NCBI RefSeq assembly: GCF_000196615.1
Contig: NC_014306.1
Coordinates: 310,001-374,000 of the forward strand
Reading direction: 5' to 3'
Length of the DNA: 64,000 nt
Source: Erwinia billingiae Eb661
Lineage (GTDB): Bacteria > Pseudomonadota > Gammaproteobacteria > Enterobacterales > Enterobacteriaceae
Shown: positions 56,958 through 64,000 of the stretch, one piece after another
Numbering within the stretch: the first letter of the stretch is position 1
Layout: each line of letters opens with the position of its first letter
The notes under the pieces: generated by a model
Seen by the model: only the letters and a program-made list of their open reading frames with translations
Told to the model about the DNA's origin: nothing
The model's database searches: none
Program-made: the position numbers and the translations under genes

Positions 56958-59390
56958 TTACTCGTGCGGTCCCGCACTTTCAATCGTCATTCGCACTTCC
57001 TGAGTGATCAGGTCAGCCAGCATCTGATAGACCCTGTGCGTCTGTTCTACCTGCGCATCGCCGGTATCACTGATATAGCCTTCATCACGCAGGGTCAGCA
57101 CCAGTGAAGAGAACACCGCTTTGTCGAAGAACTCCGGCGAGTTGATACCGTGCAGTACCGACAGGCGCTGAGCCATGGTGCGGCTCTCTTTTTCCAGCGT
57201 ACCGCGGTTGATCGACGGATTCGCGCTGAGGATAGAGAAGGTGATGGCATAACGCTGCAGCGTTTCACGCACACCCGCCGCCAGCAGTTGCAGCGTTGGG
57301 AAGCGTGCCGGGCTCAGACGCAGCGTCTGGTCATCGGCCGTCAGCAGACCCTGACGCGCCATCTCGCTCACCAGGGAATCCAGCACGGCAGGCAGATCTT
57401 CTTTATTCCAGTGCAGGAACAGCTCGCTCTTCAGCATCGGGTAAATCACGCTGATCTGACGCAGCAGCTCGGCCCGGCTCAGTTCGCGGTAATGCGACAG
57501 GATCACCGCAATCAGCGACGGCATCACCAGCATATGGTGAACGTTGTTGCGATAGTAGGTCATCAGCACGGCCTGCTCGCGCGGCAGTACGATGATTTCG
57601 CCGATATTATCCTGCTCAATATCGAACTTGTTCATGCTTAACGCATGGTTCAGCAGTGCTTCTGGCGTCATATCCGGCACGGTCGAGTCCGGCGAATACG
57701 GCACGTTACGCAGCAACTGAACGTAGCACGCCAACTGCTCGGTCAACTGTTCACGGGTCAGCGAGCGCTGGCGCGATGCGAGCAGGGCGGTAACGCACAG
57801 GTTCATGGCATTGGCCGCACCGGCGTTGTTGATACGCACCATCACGCGCTGCGCGATGTCATTCACCGCAGGCGTCAGCCAGGCTGGACGCTGGGCTTCA
57901 ATGGGGTCGATGGCATCACGCCACTCCGGCACATGCTTGTTCAGGTAGGTCACCAGCGGCAGCGGCTCCCCGAAGTTCACATACCCCTGGCCGAGGTTAC
58001 GCAGCTTGCGCAGTCCGCGCACCATCTGCATAAACCCTTCTTTCTCTTTCGTCGCACCACGTAACTCTTTGGCGTAGGTTCCCACTTCCATCACGTGCTC
58101 ATAACCGATATAGATCGGCACCAGTGTGATAGGGCGGTTACCGCCGCGCAGCATCGCCTGAATAGTCATCGACAGCGTGCCGGTTTTCGGGTCAAGCAGA
58201 CGACCGGTACGGGAACGACCGCCTTCGACAAAGTATTCTACCGAGTAACCACGGGTGAACAGCTCGCCAAGATATTCTCGGAATACCGTTGAGTAGAGCT
58301 TGTTACCCTTGAAGGTACGGCGGATAAAGAATGCGCCCAGACGGCGGAAAATCGGGCCCGCTGGCCAGAAGTTCAGGTTGATACCGGCGGCAATGTGCGG
58401 TGGCACCAGACCCTGGTGATACAGCACATAAGAGAGCAGCAGGTAGTCCATATGACTACGGTGGCAGGGCACGTAGACGATCTCGTGGCCGTCTTGCGCC
58501 AGCTGACGCACGCGCTCGCCGCCGTTGACGTTGATGCCCTGATACAGCTTGCTCCACGTCCAGCCCATGATGCGGTCCGTCAGACGGATGGCTTCATAAG
58601 AGAAGTCGGCGGCGATCTCTTCCATCAGCTCAACGGCGTTCTGCTGGGCTTTTTCATGGGAGATTTTCTTGCTGCGCGCTTCGTCTTCCACCGCTTTAGC
58701 GATGGCTTTGGACTGCAGCAGTTTATTGAACAGGTCCTGACGCACCGGCAAACGCGGGCCAATGGCCGCCAGGCGTTGACGGGCAAAGTGCATGCGTGCC
58801 ACGCGCGCCAGCTTCTGCGCAATGATTTTGTCGGTGCCGTGTTCCGTTGCCATACGGCGCAGGGAAACCATCGGTGAGAAGCGGACAAAGCTGTCGCGGC
58901 CTAACCACAGCACGGCAAAGAATTTTTGAATGCCATTCAACACGCGCAGATGAGGCTGATCGTCGCCCTGCACTTCACGGCCTGGTGCACGGCCAAACAT
59001 CACGGATACCGGCACCATCTGCACGTCCAGCAGCGGGTTGCTGCGGTGCAAATCGAGGTATTCGTGGAACAGTTTTACCGATTCAACGTTAGGCACGAAA
59101 TAGGGGAATACGCGTGGGCCGTCATGGATAAACACATGACGTGGCAAAACCGTACCGTCGATTTCCAGCGGATCTAAAGGATCGGGCAGATCCTGTTTAC
59201 GGCATTGCTCACGCAACGCCAGCAGATCGGCCTTTGAATCATAAGGCAGCACATACATAATAGGGCGCGATGTATCCAGCGCCAGCTCGGAAACCGGCTC
59301 GGCGGGAATCGCTTTACTTTTTACCAGGAATTTTACTGGTAAATTCAATAAGTTATAATATAAGTTACGCCAACCTGACATAGATACCAT
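56958..59390 (-). CDS. plsB: Glycerol-3-phosphate 1-O-acyltransferase PlsB
   Basis: 810 residues from the chosen ATG (E. coli 807). An inner-membrane enzyme that acylates position 1 of glycerol 3-phosphate in phospholipid synthesis. The four acyltransferase blocks are visible: [13 protein letters not shown] (catalytic His and Asp), [30 protein letters not shown] and [10 protein letters not shown]. The ATG at 59390 has GAGG four bases upstream; an ATG at 59381 (MSGWRNLYY) aligns better with E. coli, so the start is uncertain by three codons. It is divergent from dgkA, another phospholipid gene. Confidence 0.95.
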   Translation of the reverse strand: MVSMSGWRNLYYNLLNLPVKFLVKSKAIPAEPVSELALDTSRPIMYVLPYDSKADLLALREQCRKQDLPDPLDPLEIDGTVLPRHVFIHDGPRVFPYFVPNVESVKLFHEYLDLHRSNPLLDVQMVPVSVMFGRAPGREVQGDDQPHLRVLNGIQKFFAVLWLGRDSFVRFSPMVSLRRMATEHGTDKIIAQKLARVARMHFARQRLAAIGPRLPVRQDLFNKLLQSKAIAKAVEDEARSKKISHEKAQQNAVELMEEIAADFSYEAIRLTDRIMGWTWSKLYQGINVNGGERVRQLAQDGHEIVYVPCHRSHMDYLLLSYVLYHQGLVPPHIAAGINLNFWPAGPIFRRLGAFFIRRTFKGNKLYSTVFREYLGELFTRGYSVEYFVEGGRSRTGRLLDPKTGTLSMTIQAMLRGGNRPITLVPIYIGYEHVMEVGTYAKELRGATKEKEGFMQMVRGLRKLRNLGQGYVNFGEPLPLVTYLNKHVPEWRDAIDPIEAQRPAWLTPAVNDIAQRVMVRINNAGAANAMNLCVTALLASRQRSLTREQLTEQLACYVQLLRNVPYSPDSTVPDMTPEALLNHALSMNKFDIEQDNIGEIIVLPREQAVLMTYYRNNVHHMLVMPSLIAVILSHYRELSRAELLRQISVIYPMLKSELFLHWNKEDLPAVLDSLVSEMARQGLLTADDQTLRLSPARFPTLQLLAAGVRETLQRYAITFSILSANPSINRGTLEKESRTMAQRLSVLHGINSPEFFDKAVFSSLVLTLRDEGYISDTGDAQVEQTHRVYQMLADLITQEVRMTIESAGPHE

Positions 59391-59509
59391 GAAGCCTCTT
59401 GTTAGCAAAGCGCCGCAAGCATACCAGAAAGCGCCAGTGAGATCTGTGGTGTTGCAAAATGTGCGCCACCCAGACATTGACGTTAAACATCTCAAAGGGT
59501 TCCCTGATT

Positions 59510-59869
59510 ATGGCAAATAACGTCACCGGATTGACTCGTATCATTAATGCCGCCGGTTATTCCTGGAAAGGAATACGCGCCGCCTGGCAAAACGAAGCGG
59601 CTTTTCGCCAGGAAGCGGTGGCCGGCATTGTCGCGGTGATTGTGGCGTGCTGGCTGGATGTGGACGCCGTCACGCGGGTGTTGCTGATAGGGTCCGTGAT
59701 GTTGGTGATCATTGTTGAAATCCTTAACAGCGCGCTGGAAGCGGTGGTCGACCGCATTGGCAGCGAGATGCATCCTTTATCGGGTCGCGCCAAAGATATG
59801 GGCTCCGCTGCCGTGTTGCTGACGATACTACTCGCTGTTTTCGTCTGGGTAATGCTGCTAATTCCCTGA
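59510..59869 (+). CDS. dgkA: Diacylglycerol kinase DgkA
   Basis: 119 residues (E. coli 122) with three membrane segments. It phosphorylates diacylglycerol to phosphatidic acid. The conserved core EILNSALEAVVDRIGSEMHPLSGRAKDMGSAAV holds the catalytic glutamates and Mg ligands. The ATG starts MANNVTGLTRII, with AAAGGG upstream. It faces away from plsB across a 119-bp gap and precedes lexA. Confidence 0.96.
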   Translation: MANNVTGLTRIINAAGYSWKGIRAAWQNEAAFRQEAVAGIVAVIVACWLDVDAVTRVLLIGSVMLVIIVEILNSALEAVVDRIGSEMHPLSGRAKDMGSAAVLLTILLAVFVWVMLLIP

Positions 59870-59941
59870 TTGCGGCGCGCTTTCCATAATCTGACAAACT
59901 GCTGTTTTTTCCACATCTTTAGGTTTTCAACGCACAAATAC

Positions 59942-59977
59942 CTGTATATACTCACAGCTGACTGTATAAACAACCAG
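59942..59977 (+). promoter_or_regulatory. Two tandem LexA (SOS) boxes
   Basis: CTGTATATACTCACAG (59942-59957) and CTGTATAAACAACCAG (59962-59977) both fit CTG-N10-CAG. They begin 20 bp apart and end 8 bp before the lexA start, the autoregulatory arrangement known from enterobacteria. Confidence 0.95.
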
Positions 59978-59985
59978 GGGGCGGG

Positions 59986-60594
59986 ATGAAAGCACTAACT
60001 GCAAGGCAGCAGCAGGTTTATGACCTGATACGCGACCACATTAACCAGACCGGCATGCCACCGACGCGGGCAGAAATCGCTGCACAGCTCGGTTTCCGTT
60101 CCCCGAATGCGGCTGAAGAGCATCTCAAAGCGCTGGCACGTAAAGGCGTGATCGAGATTGTTTCCGGCGCGTCTCGCGGTATCCGTCTGATGATGGAAGA
60201 AGAGGAAGGGTTGCCGCTGATTGGCCGTGTCGCCGCAGGTGAACCTTTGCTGGCGGAAGAGCACATTGAAGGCCACTACAAGGTGGATCCTGAACTGTTC
60301 AAGCCGGGCGCCGACTTCCTGCTGCGTGTTAGCGGCATGTCGATGAAAGATATCGGGATTATGGACGGCGATCTGTTGGCTGTGCATAAGACTCAGGATG
60401 TGCGTAACGGCCAGGTCGTGGTTGCGCGCATTGACGACGAGGTGACGGTAAAGCGCCTCAAGAAGCAGGGCAATATCGTGCATCTGCTGCCTGAAAACGG
60501 CGAATTCCAACCGATCGTGGTCGATCTGCGCTTGCAGACCCTGTCGATTGAAGGTCTGGCCGTCGGCGTAATCCGCAACGGCAACTGGCTGTAA
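59986..60594 (+). CDS. lexA: SOS repressor LexA
   Basis: 202 residues, as in E. coli. The N-terminal winged helix ([36 protein letters not shown]) binds SOS boxes. The self-cleavage site Ala-Gly is in [14 protein letters not shown], the catalytic serine in [11 protein letters not shown] and the lysine in [11 protein letters not shown]. RecA filaments trigger cleavage after DNA damage. Two LexA boxes lie in its own promoter. Confidence 0.98.
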   Translation: MKALTARQQQVYDLIRDHINQTGMPPTRAEIAAQLGFRSPNAAEEHLKALARKGVIEIVSGASRGIRLMMEEEEGLPLIGRVAAGEPLLAEEHIEGHYKVDPELFKPGADFLLRVSGMSMKDIGIMDGDLLAVHKTQDVRNGQVVVARIDDEVTVKRLKKQGNIVHLLPENGEFQPIVVDLRLQTLSIEGLAVGVIRNGNWL

Positions 60595-60606
60595 ACGCCT
60601 GACCTT

Positions 60607-60638
60607 AACGCGCTGCTTTTGCGGCGCGTTTCTCTTTT
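60607..60638 (+). terminator. Hairpin between lexA and dinF
   Basis: AACGCGC and GCGCGTT around a 10-base loop, followed by the pyrimidine run TCTCTTTT. It probably attenuates read-through from lexA into dinF. Confidence 0.6.
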
Positions 60639-60713
60639 GGTAAGCTGTATGCCTTATTGACTGGCATATACAGCTTCCGTGATGCTTTTAAGCCAGTCGC
60701 ACAGTGGATGACC

Positions 60714-62036
60714 ATGCGATTATTTTCTCCCTCAGATAACCAACTCTGGCGGCTGGCGCTGCCAATGATCCTGTCGAATATCTCCGTGCCCTTACTGGGC
60801 CTGGTGGATACCGCGGTCATTGGTCACCTTGACAGTCCTTCCTACCTCGGCGGCGTTGCCGTGGGCACTACCGCGACCAGCTTCCTGTTTATGCTGCTGC
60901 TGTTCCTGCGGATGAGCACCACCGGATTAACCGCGCAGGCCTTTGGTGCGGGTGATAAACCGGCGCTGGCCCGCGCACTGATGCAGCCGCTACTGATTGC
61001 CCTGGCGGCTGGCCTGCTGTTTATTCTGCTGAAATCCCCGCTTAACCACCTGGCGCTCTCTGTCGTGGGTGGCGATCCTGCCGTGCTGCATCAGGCCGCC
61101 CTGTTTATGAATATCCGCTGGTTAAGTGCACCTGCGACGCTGGCCAACCTGGTATTACTGGGCTGGCTGCTGGGCGTACAGTATGCCCGTGCGCCGGTGA
61201 TCCTGCTGGTTGTCGGAAACCTGGTCAACATCGTGCTGGATCTGTGGTTCGTGATGGGGCTGGGCTGGGGCGTGCAGGGTGCGGCGGCGGCCACGGCGAT
61301 TGCAGAATACGTCACGCTGGCGATTGGGCTGGTTATGGTCTGGCGGGTGCTGAAGCTGCGGGGCATTTCGCTGCCGATGCTGAAAACCGCCTGGCAGGGC
61401 AATTTCGGCCGGCTGCTGCGGCTGAATCGGGACATTATGTTGCGATCTTTACTGCTGCAACTGTGCTTTGTTTCCTTGACGATATTGGGTGCGCGGCTGG
61501 GCAGTGAGGTCGTCGCCGTCAACGCCGTATTGTTGATGTTCCTGACCTTTACCGCTTACGCGCTGGACGGCTTTGCCTATGCGGTAGAAGCCTGCTCCGG
61601 CGAAGCTTATGGGGCAAAGGACGCAAAAAGGTTGCTGCTGATTTGGCACGCGGCCTGTCGCCAGGCAGGACTGGTGGCACTGGCCTTTTCAATTCTCTAT
61701 GGCCTTGCCGGCACGCATATTGTTGCCTTACTGACCTCAATCCCCGAACTGCAGCAGCAGGCTGACACCTATCTGTTCTGGCAGATTGTCCTGCCGGTCT
61801 GCGGTGTCTGGTGTTATCTGCTGGATGGCATGTTTATTGGTGCCACGCGCGCCAGTGAAATGCGCAACGGCATGCTGATTGCGGCACTGGGCTACGGCGC
61901 GACGCTGTTCACCGTGCCGTCGTTAGGCAACCATGGTCTGTGGCTGGCCGTTACCGTGTTCCTGCTGCTGCGTGGGTTGACGTTGTGGCTCATCTGGCGC
62001 AGGCACTGGCGCAACAACAGCTGGTTTGCGGGCTGA
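60714..62036 (+). CDS. dinF: MATE family efflux transporter DinF
   Basis: 440 residues with 12 membrane segments. It matches E. coli DinF: LWRLALPMILSNISVPLLGLVDTAVIGHLDS at the N-terminus, RMSTTGLTAQAFGAGD, and FTAYALDGFAYAVEACSGEAYGAKD in the second half. The family exports organic compounds in exchange for cations. It lies behind lexA and is SOS-inducible in E. coli. The start is uncertain: ATGs at 60657, 60708 and 60714 are in frame; the last aligns best with the family. Confidence 0.93.
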   Translation: MRLFSPSDNQLWRLALPMILSNISVPLLGLVDTAVIGHLDSPSYLGGVAVGTTATSFLFMLLLFLRMSTTGLTAQAFGAGDKPALARALMQPLLIALAAGLLFILLKSPLNHLALSVVGGDPAVLHQAALFMNIRWLSAPATLANLVLLGWLLGVQYARAPVILLVVGNLVNIVLDLWFVMGLGWGVQGAAAATAIAEYVTLAIGLVMVWRVLKLRGISLPMLKTAWQGNFGRLLRLNRDIMLRSLLLQLCFVSLTILGARLGSEVVAVNAVLLMFLTFTAYALDGFAYAVEACSGEAYGAKDAKRLLLIWHAACRQAGLVALAFSILYGLAGTHIVALLTSIPELQQQADTYLFWQIVLPVCGVWCYLLDGMFIGATRASEMRNGMLIAALGYGATLFTVPSLGNHGLWLAVTVFLLLRGLTLWLIWRRHWRNNSWFAG

Positions 62037-62276
62037 AATAATTCGTTACACCCACCTGCCGCTTCGTTATCTGCTGATCTCCCTGCCTTTTTTCACTTTT
62101 CGTTGTCACTTTTAGCTAAAAATGTGGCTTTATCTTTCGCCATTACGGGCAAACTCGCCATCATCTACTACAATTATCTGTACGTTAAGCAGTTAAGCAG
62201 CGTTTTATGTTGCTGCTGTGTGGTCTGCAAAGACGAAATCCCTAAAGCTGTGAACCTAAGGTTGAGGAGTTATAAG

Positions 62277-62486
62277 ATGAACAAAGACGAAGCCAGCGGT
62301 AACTGGAAACAGTTGAAAGGTAAATTTAAAGAAAAATGGGGCAAGCTGACTGATGACGATCTGACCGTCGTCGAAGGTAAACGCGATCAGCTTGTAGGCA
62401 AGATTCAGGAACGCTACGGATATGGCAAAGAGCAAGCAGAGAAGGAACTCGGTGAGTGGGAAACCCACAATAACCACCGTTTCTGA
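62277..62486 (+). CDS. yjbJ: CsbD family stress protein YjbJ
   Basis: 69 residues, as in E. coli YjbJ. CsbD-family proteins are small, highly charged and abundant in stationary phase; the function is unknown. The motif NWKQLKGKFKEKWGKLTDDDL is typical. GAGGAG precedes the ATG. The 240 bp upstream is AT-rich, holds its promoter and contains no gene I can support. Confidence 0.94.
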   Translation: MNKDEASGNWKQLKGKFKEKWGKLTDDDLTVVEGKRDQLVGKIQERYGYGKEQAEKELGEWETHNNHRF

Positions 62487-62613
62487 TTTGCAGCAAAATC
62501 TCTGACAAGATTTAGTTTCAGGACGATGCTCCTACCCCGGCACAAGGACAGTGCCACTTAATCCCCCAGCACTATCCCTTCTTTAACCTAAGAAATTACC
62601 CTGCGATGACGCT

Positions 62614-63129
62614 CTACTTGCCACGCTTCTTGCTGGCGACAGTATGATCGTGCTGGCATGCATCCTGATGCGTGCAGGCTTCCACTTCGACACAACCCCG
62701 GCACAACCCATGAGCTTCGATAACACTATTAGCCAGTGCGAATCCCGAGGTCAGGGCCAGCATTTTCAAAATGTTTTCCACCCCTTCAGCCTGTTGCTCT
62801 GCAACTGACCCGCAGCGATCGCAAATCAGCATCGCAGAAGTGTGAGAAGGCTGTTCAAAATGATGGCAGACCACGTAGCTGTTGGTGGACTCAACGCGGT
62901 GCACAAATCCCTGTTCAAGCAGAAAATCCAGCGCGCGATAAACCGTTGGCGGCTTCGCCTGAGGCTCGCTTGCCCGCAGCAGATCCAGCAGGTCATAGGC
63001 GCTGATCGCCCCATGGTGCTGGCTCATCAGCCGCAATACTTCCATACGCTGAGGCGTCAGTCTGACGTTGCGTTGCTGGCACAAGGCTTCAGCCTGCGAC
63101 AGGATTTTTTCAGGACTGCTTACGTTCAT
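62614..63129 (-). CDS. zur: Zinc uptake regulator Zur
   Basis: 171 residues, as in E. coli. A Fur-family repressor that shuts off zinc uptake genes when zinc is bound. The winged helix contains PPTVYRALDFLLEQGFVHRVE; zinc ligands include the ICDRCG pair (C103 and C106 in E. coli) and CRGCVEVEAC, plus His residues in CHHFEQPSHTS. It is convergent with yjbJ, as in E. coli. Confidence 0.97.
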   Translation of the reverse strand: MNVSSPEKILSQAEALCQQRNVRLTPQRMEVLRLMSQHHGAISAYDLLDLLRASEPQAKPPTVYRALDFLLEQGFVHRVESTNSYVVCHHFEQPSHTSAMLICDRCGSVAEQQAEGVENILKMLALTSGFALANSVIEAHGLCRGCVEVEACTHQDACQHDHTVASKKRGK

Positions 63130-63155
63130 AACTTTCCCCTCAGGTCAGATCAGTT

Positions 63156-63169
63156 TGTTATGTTATCAC
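63156..63169. promoter_or_regulatory. Possible Zur box in the zur promoter
   Basis: TGTTATGTTATCAC differs at two positions from the core of the E. coli znuA operator as I recall it (TGTTATAATATCAC). It lies 27-40 bp upstream of zur, so it could mediate autoregulation. Tentative. Confidence 0.4.
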
Positions 63170-63364
63170 GTCCACCGAAAATCGCCGAATCCCGCCTTAA
63201 CGCGTCAATCCGCCGGCTGTTACCGTTTAACAGACTGAAAAAACTCTTAAAATGACTGGTATTTCCCTCAAGAGAAAACAGTTAGCGATACTGATTGGTT
63301 TAAGAGTTTCAAACCGTGCCATAAAATTTCTATAAAACTCTATTAATGTAATTTGCAGGCTGTA

Positions 63365-63442
63365 ATGTTACTGACTACCTTTTTACTGGGTGTTACAGCG
63401 ATCCTGGCCTTAAATGACGGGATCAAAATGCTTATTGATTAG
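63365..63442 (+). CDS. Possible small hydrophobic protein (25 residues)
   Basis: An ATG-to-TAG frame beginning MLLTTFLLGVTAILAL and ending DGIKMLID: one membrane-length hydrophobic stretch with a short charged tail, the composition of known bacterial small membrane proteins. CAGG lies 5 bases before ATG. A terminator-like hairpin follows at 63556. It lies in the 476-bp gap between zur and the traF-like gene, which otherwise holds no gene. No homologue is recognised; it could be chance. Confidence 0.35.
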   Translation: MLLTTFLLGVTAILALNDGIKMLID

Positions 63443-63555
63443 CCTGATAACAGATAAACAAACAGCCAATGAGCAGATAAGCCCCACCATTGTTACTTAC
63501 TTCACAGCAATGAAATGTTGCCTTTGTGTCCATTATTCAGGCAGCAGAAATCTTC

Positions 63556-63580
63556 ACGCCTGAACGGGCGTTTTTCCTCT
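63556..63580 (+). terminator. Terminator-like hairpin upstream of the traF-like gene
   Basis: ACGCC and GGCGT around a 6-base loop, followed by TTTTCCTCTTTT. The stem is short. Confidence 0.45.
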
Positions 63581-63605
63581 TTTGTCACGGTGGGTTCTAG
63601 GTAAA

Positions 63606-64000
63606 ATGGCGAAATTAATCCGTAAGTTGAACAGTTTTTCCCGTCCTGCAGTTTTTCCCATAGTGTTTCTGGCCCCCCTTAGCGCGTTAGCCGCTGGCAA
63701 CTATTACGATGCCCGTAATGACGCCATGGGTGGGACGGGTGTGGCGTCCTCTACTTACGGCACGGCGGTGCTGGCTAACCCCGCGTTGATGACCAAAGCA
63801 AAACCGGATGACACGGTCAGCGTGATCCTTCCGGCTGCCGGTTTGCAGGTGACGGATAAAAACAATCTGGTGGATAAAGTTGATGACCTGACTGACAGCG
63901 TCGATCGCTATCAGGACATTGCCAACAACATCACCAGCTTTGCCGATTACCCAAAAGTGCAGGCGGCGGCCGGAGACCTGGCCAGTCAACTGCGGGGGAT
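63606..64000 (+). CDS. TraF_2-type outer-membrane protein, partial (N-terminal part)
   Basis: The first 131 codons; the gene runs off the right edge. After a signal peptide (to SALAA, about residue 30) it reads GNYYDARNDAMGGTGVASSTYGTAVLANPALM. That is the N-terminal pattern of the conjugal-transfer TraF-like (TraF_2) family and resembles the NPA motif of FadL-type barrels. Despite the family name, no conjugation genes are nearby. The ribosome site before ATG at 63606 is weak (GGTAAA). Confidence 0.72.
   Translation, partial: MAKLIRKLNSFSRPAVFPIVFLAPLSALAAGNYYDARNDAMGGTGVASSTYGTAVLANPALMTKAKPDDTVSVILPAAGLQVTDKNNLVDKVDDLTDSVDRYQDIANNITSFADYPKVQAAAGDLASQLRG

Overview
The window is a stretch of chromosome from a gamma-proteobacterium of the order Enterobacterales, most likely Erwiniaceae (Erwinia, Pantoea or a close relative). 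The 16S rRNA gene has enterobacterial signatures, nearly every protein has a full-length E. coli counterpart, and gene order follows the E. coli K-12 89.5-91.5 min region: thi operon, rsd, nudC, hemE, nfi, yjaG, hupA, yjaH, purHD, rrn operon, metA, aceBAK, iclR, metH, yjbB, lysC, pgi, yjbEFGH, psiE, ubiCA, plsB, dgkA, lexA, dinF, yjbJ, zur. The family assignment is inference; the shared gene order is read from the sequence plus knowledge of E. coli.

Layout. 1-4780: thiamine operon thiCEFSGH on the minus strand (thiH cut by the window edge) behind a TPP riboswitch. 4.8-14 kb: rsd, nudC, a membrane-anchored bactofilin gene, hemE, nfi, yjaG, hupA, yjaH, and purHD with a PurR box. 14.1-19.6 kb: a complete rRNA operon (P1/P2 promoters, boxA, 16S, tRNA-Glu(UUC), 23S, 5S, terminator). 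19.6-22.7 kb: an accessory island with a secreted solute-binding protein, a co-translated M20 amidohydrolase and a divergent LysR regulator. 22.8-32.8 kb: metA, aceBAK, then a gntK-edd-eda operon inserted convergently between aceK and iclR. 33-42.1 kb: metH, then a second accessory island: a PhnR-like GntR/UTRA regulator divergent from an ABC transporter operon that contains a cytosolic alkaline-phosphatase-superfamily enzyme. 42.2-50.4 kb: yjbB (Na/Pi), a PanS-like transporter, lysC with its lysine riboswitch, a CPA1 antiporter and pgi. 50.4-54.8 kb: yjbEFGH exopolysaccharide-type operon behind a roughly 0.6-kb leader. 54.9-64 kb: psiE, ubiCA, plsB, dgkA, lexA-dinF, yjbJ, zur and the start of a TraF_2-type outer-membrane protein.

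Functional themes. Central carbon genes are concentrated here: glyoxylate shunt and its repressor, a gluconate/Entner-Doudoroff operon with a GntR-type palindrome, and pgi. Phosphorus is a second theme. The promoter of the 37.6-42.1 kb ABC operon carries a near-consensus PhoB box exactly 10 bp from a -10 element, bracketed by two identical palindromes that I read as operators of the divergent PhnR-like repressor; yjbB and psiE are further phosphate-linked genes. I regard this doubly controlled transporter-plus-hydrolase locus as the most interesting system in the window. Other points of note are the aceK reading frame that runs through a terminator-like hairpin and 55 bp into eda, the membrane bactofilin, a candidate plus-strand terminator facing the thiC leader, and a possible 25-residue membrane protein upstream of the traF-like gene. 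I saw no CRISPR arrays, insertion sequences, prophage genes or replication origin.
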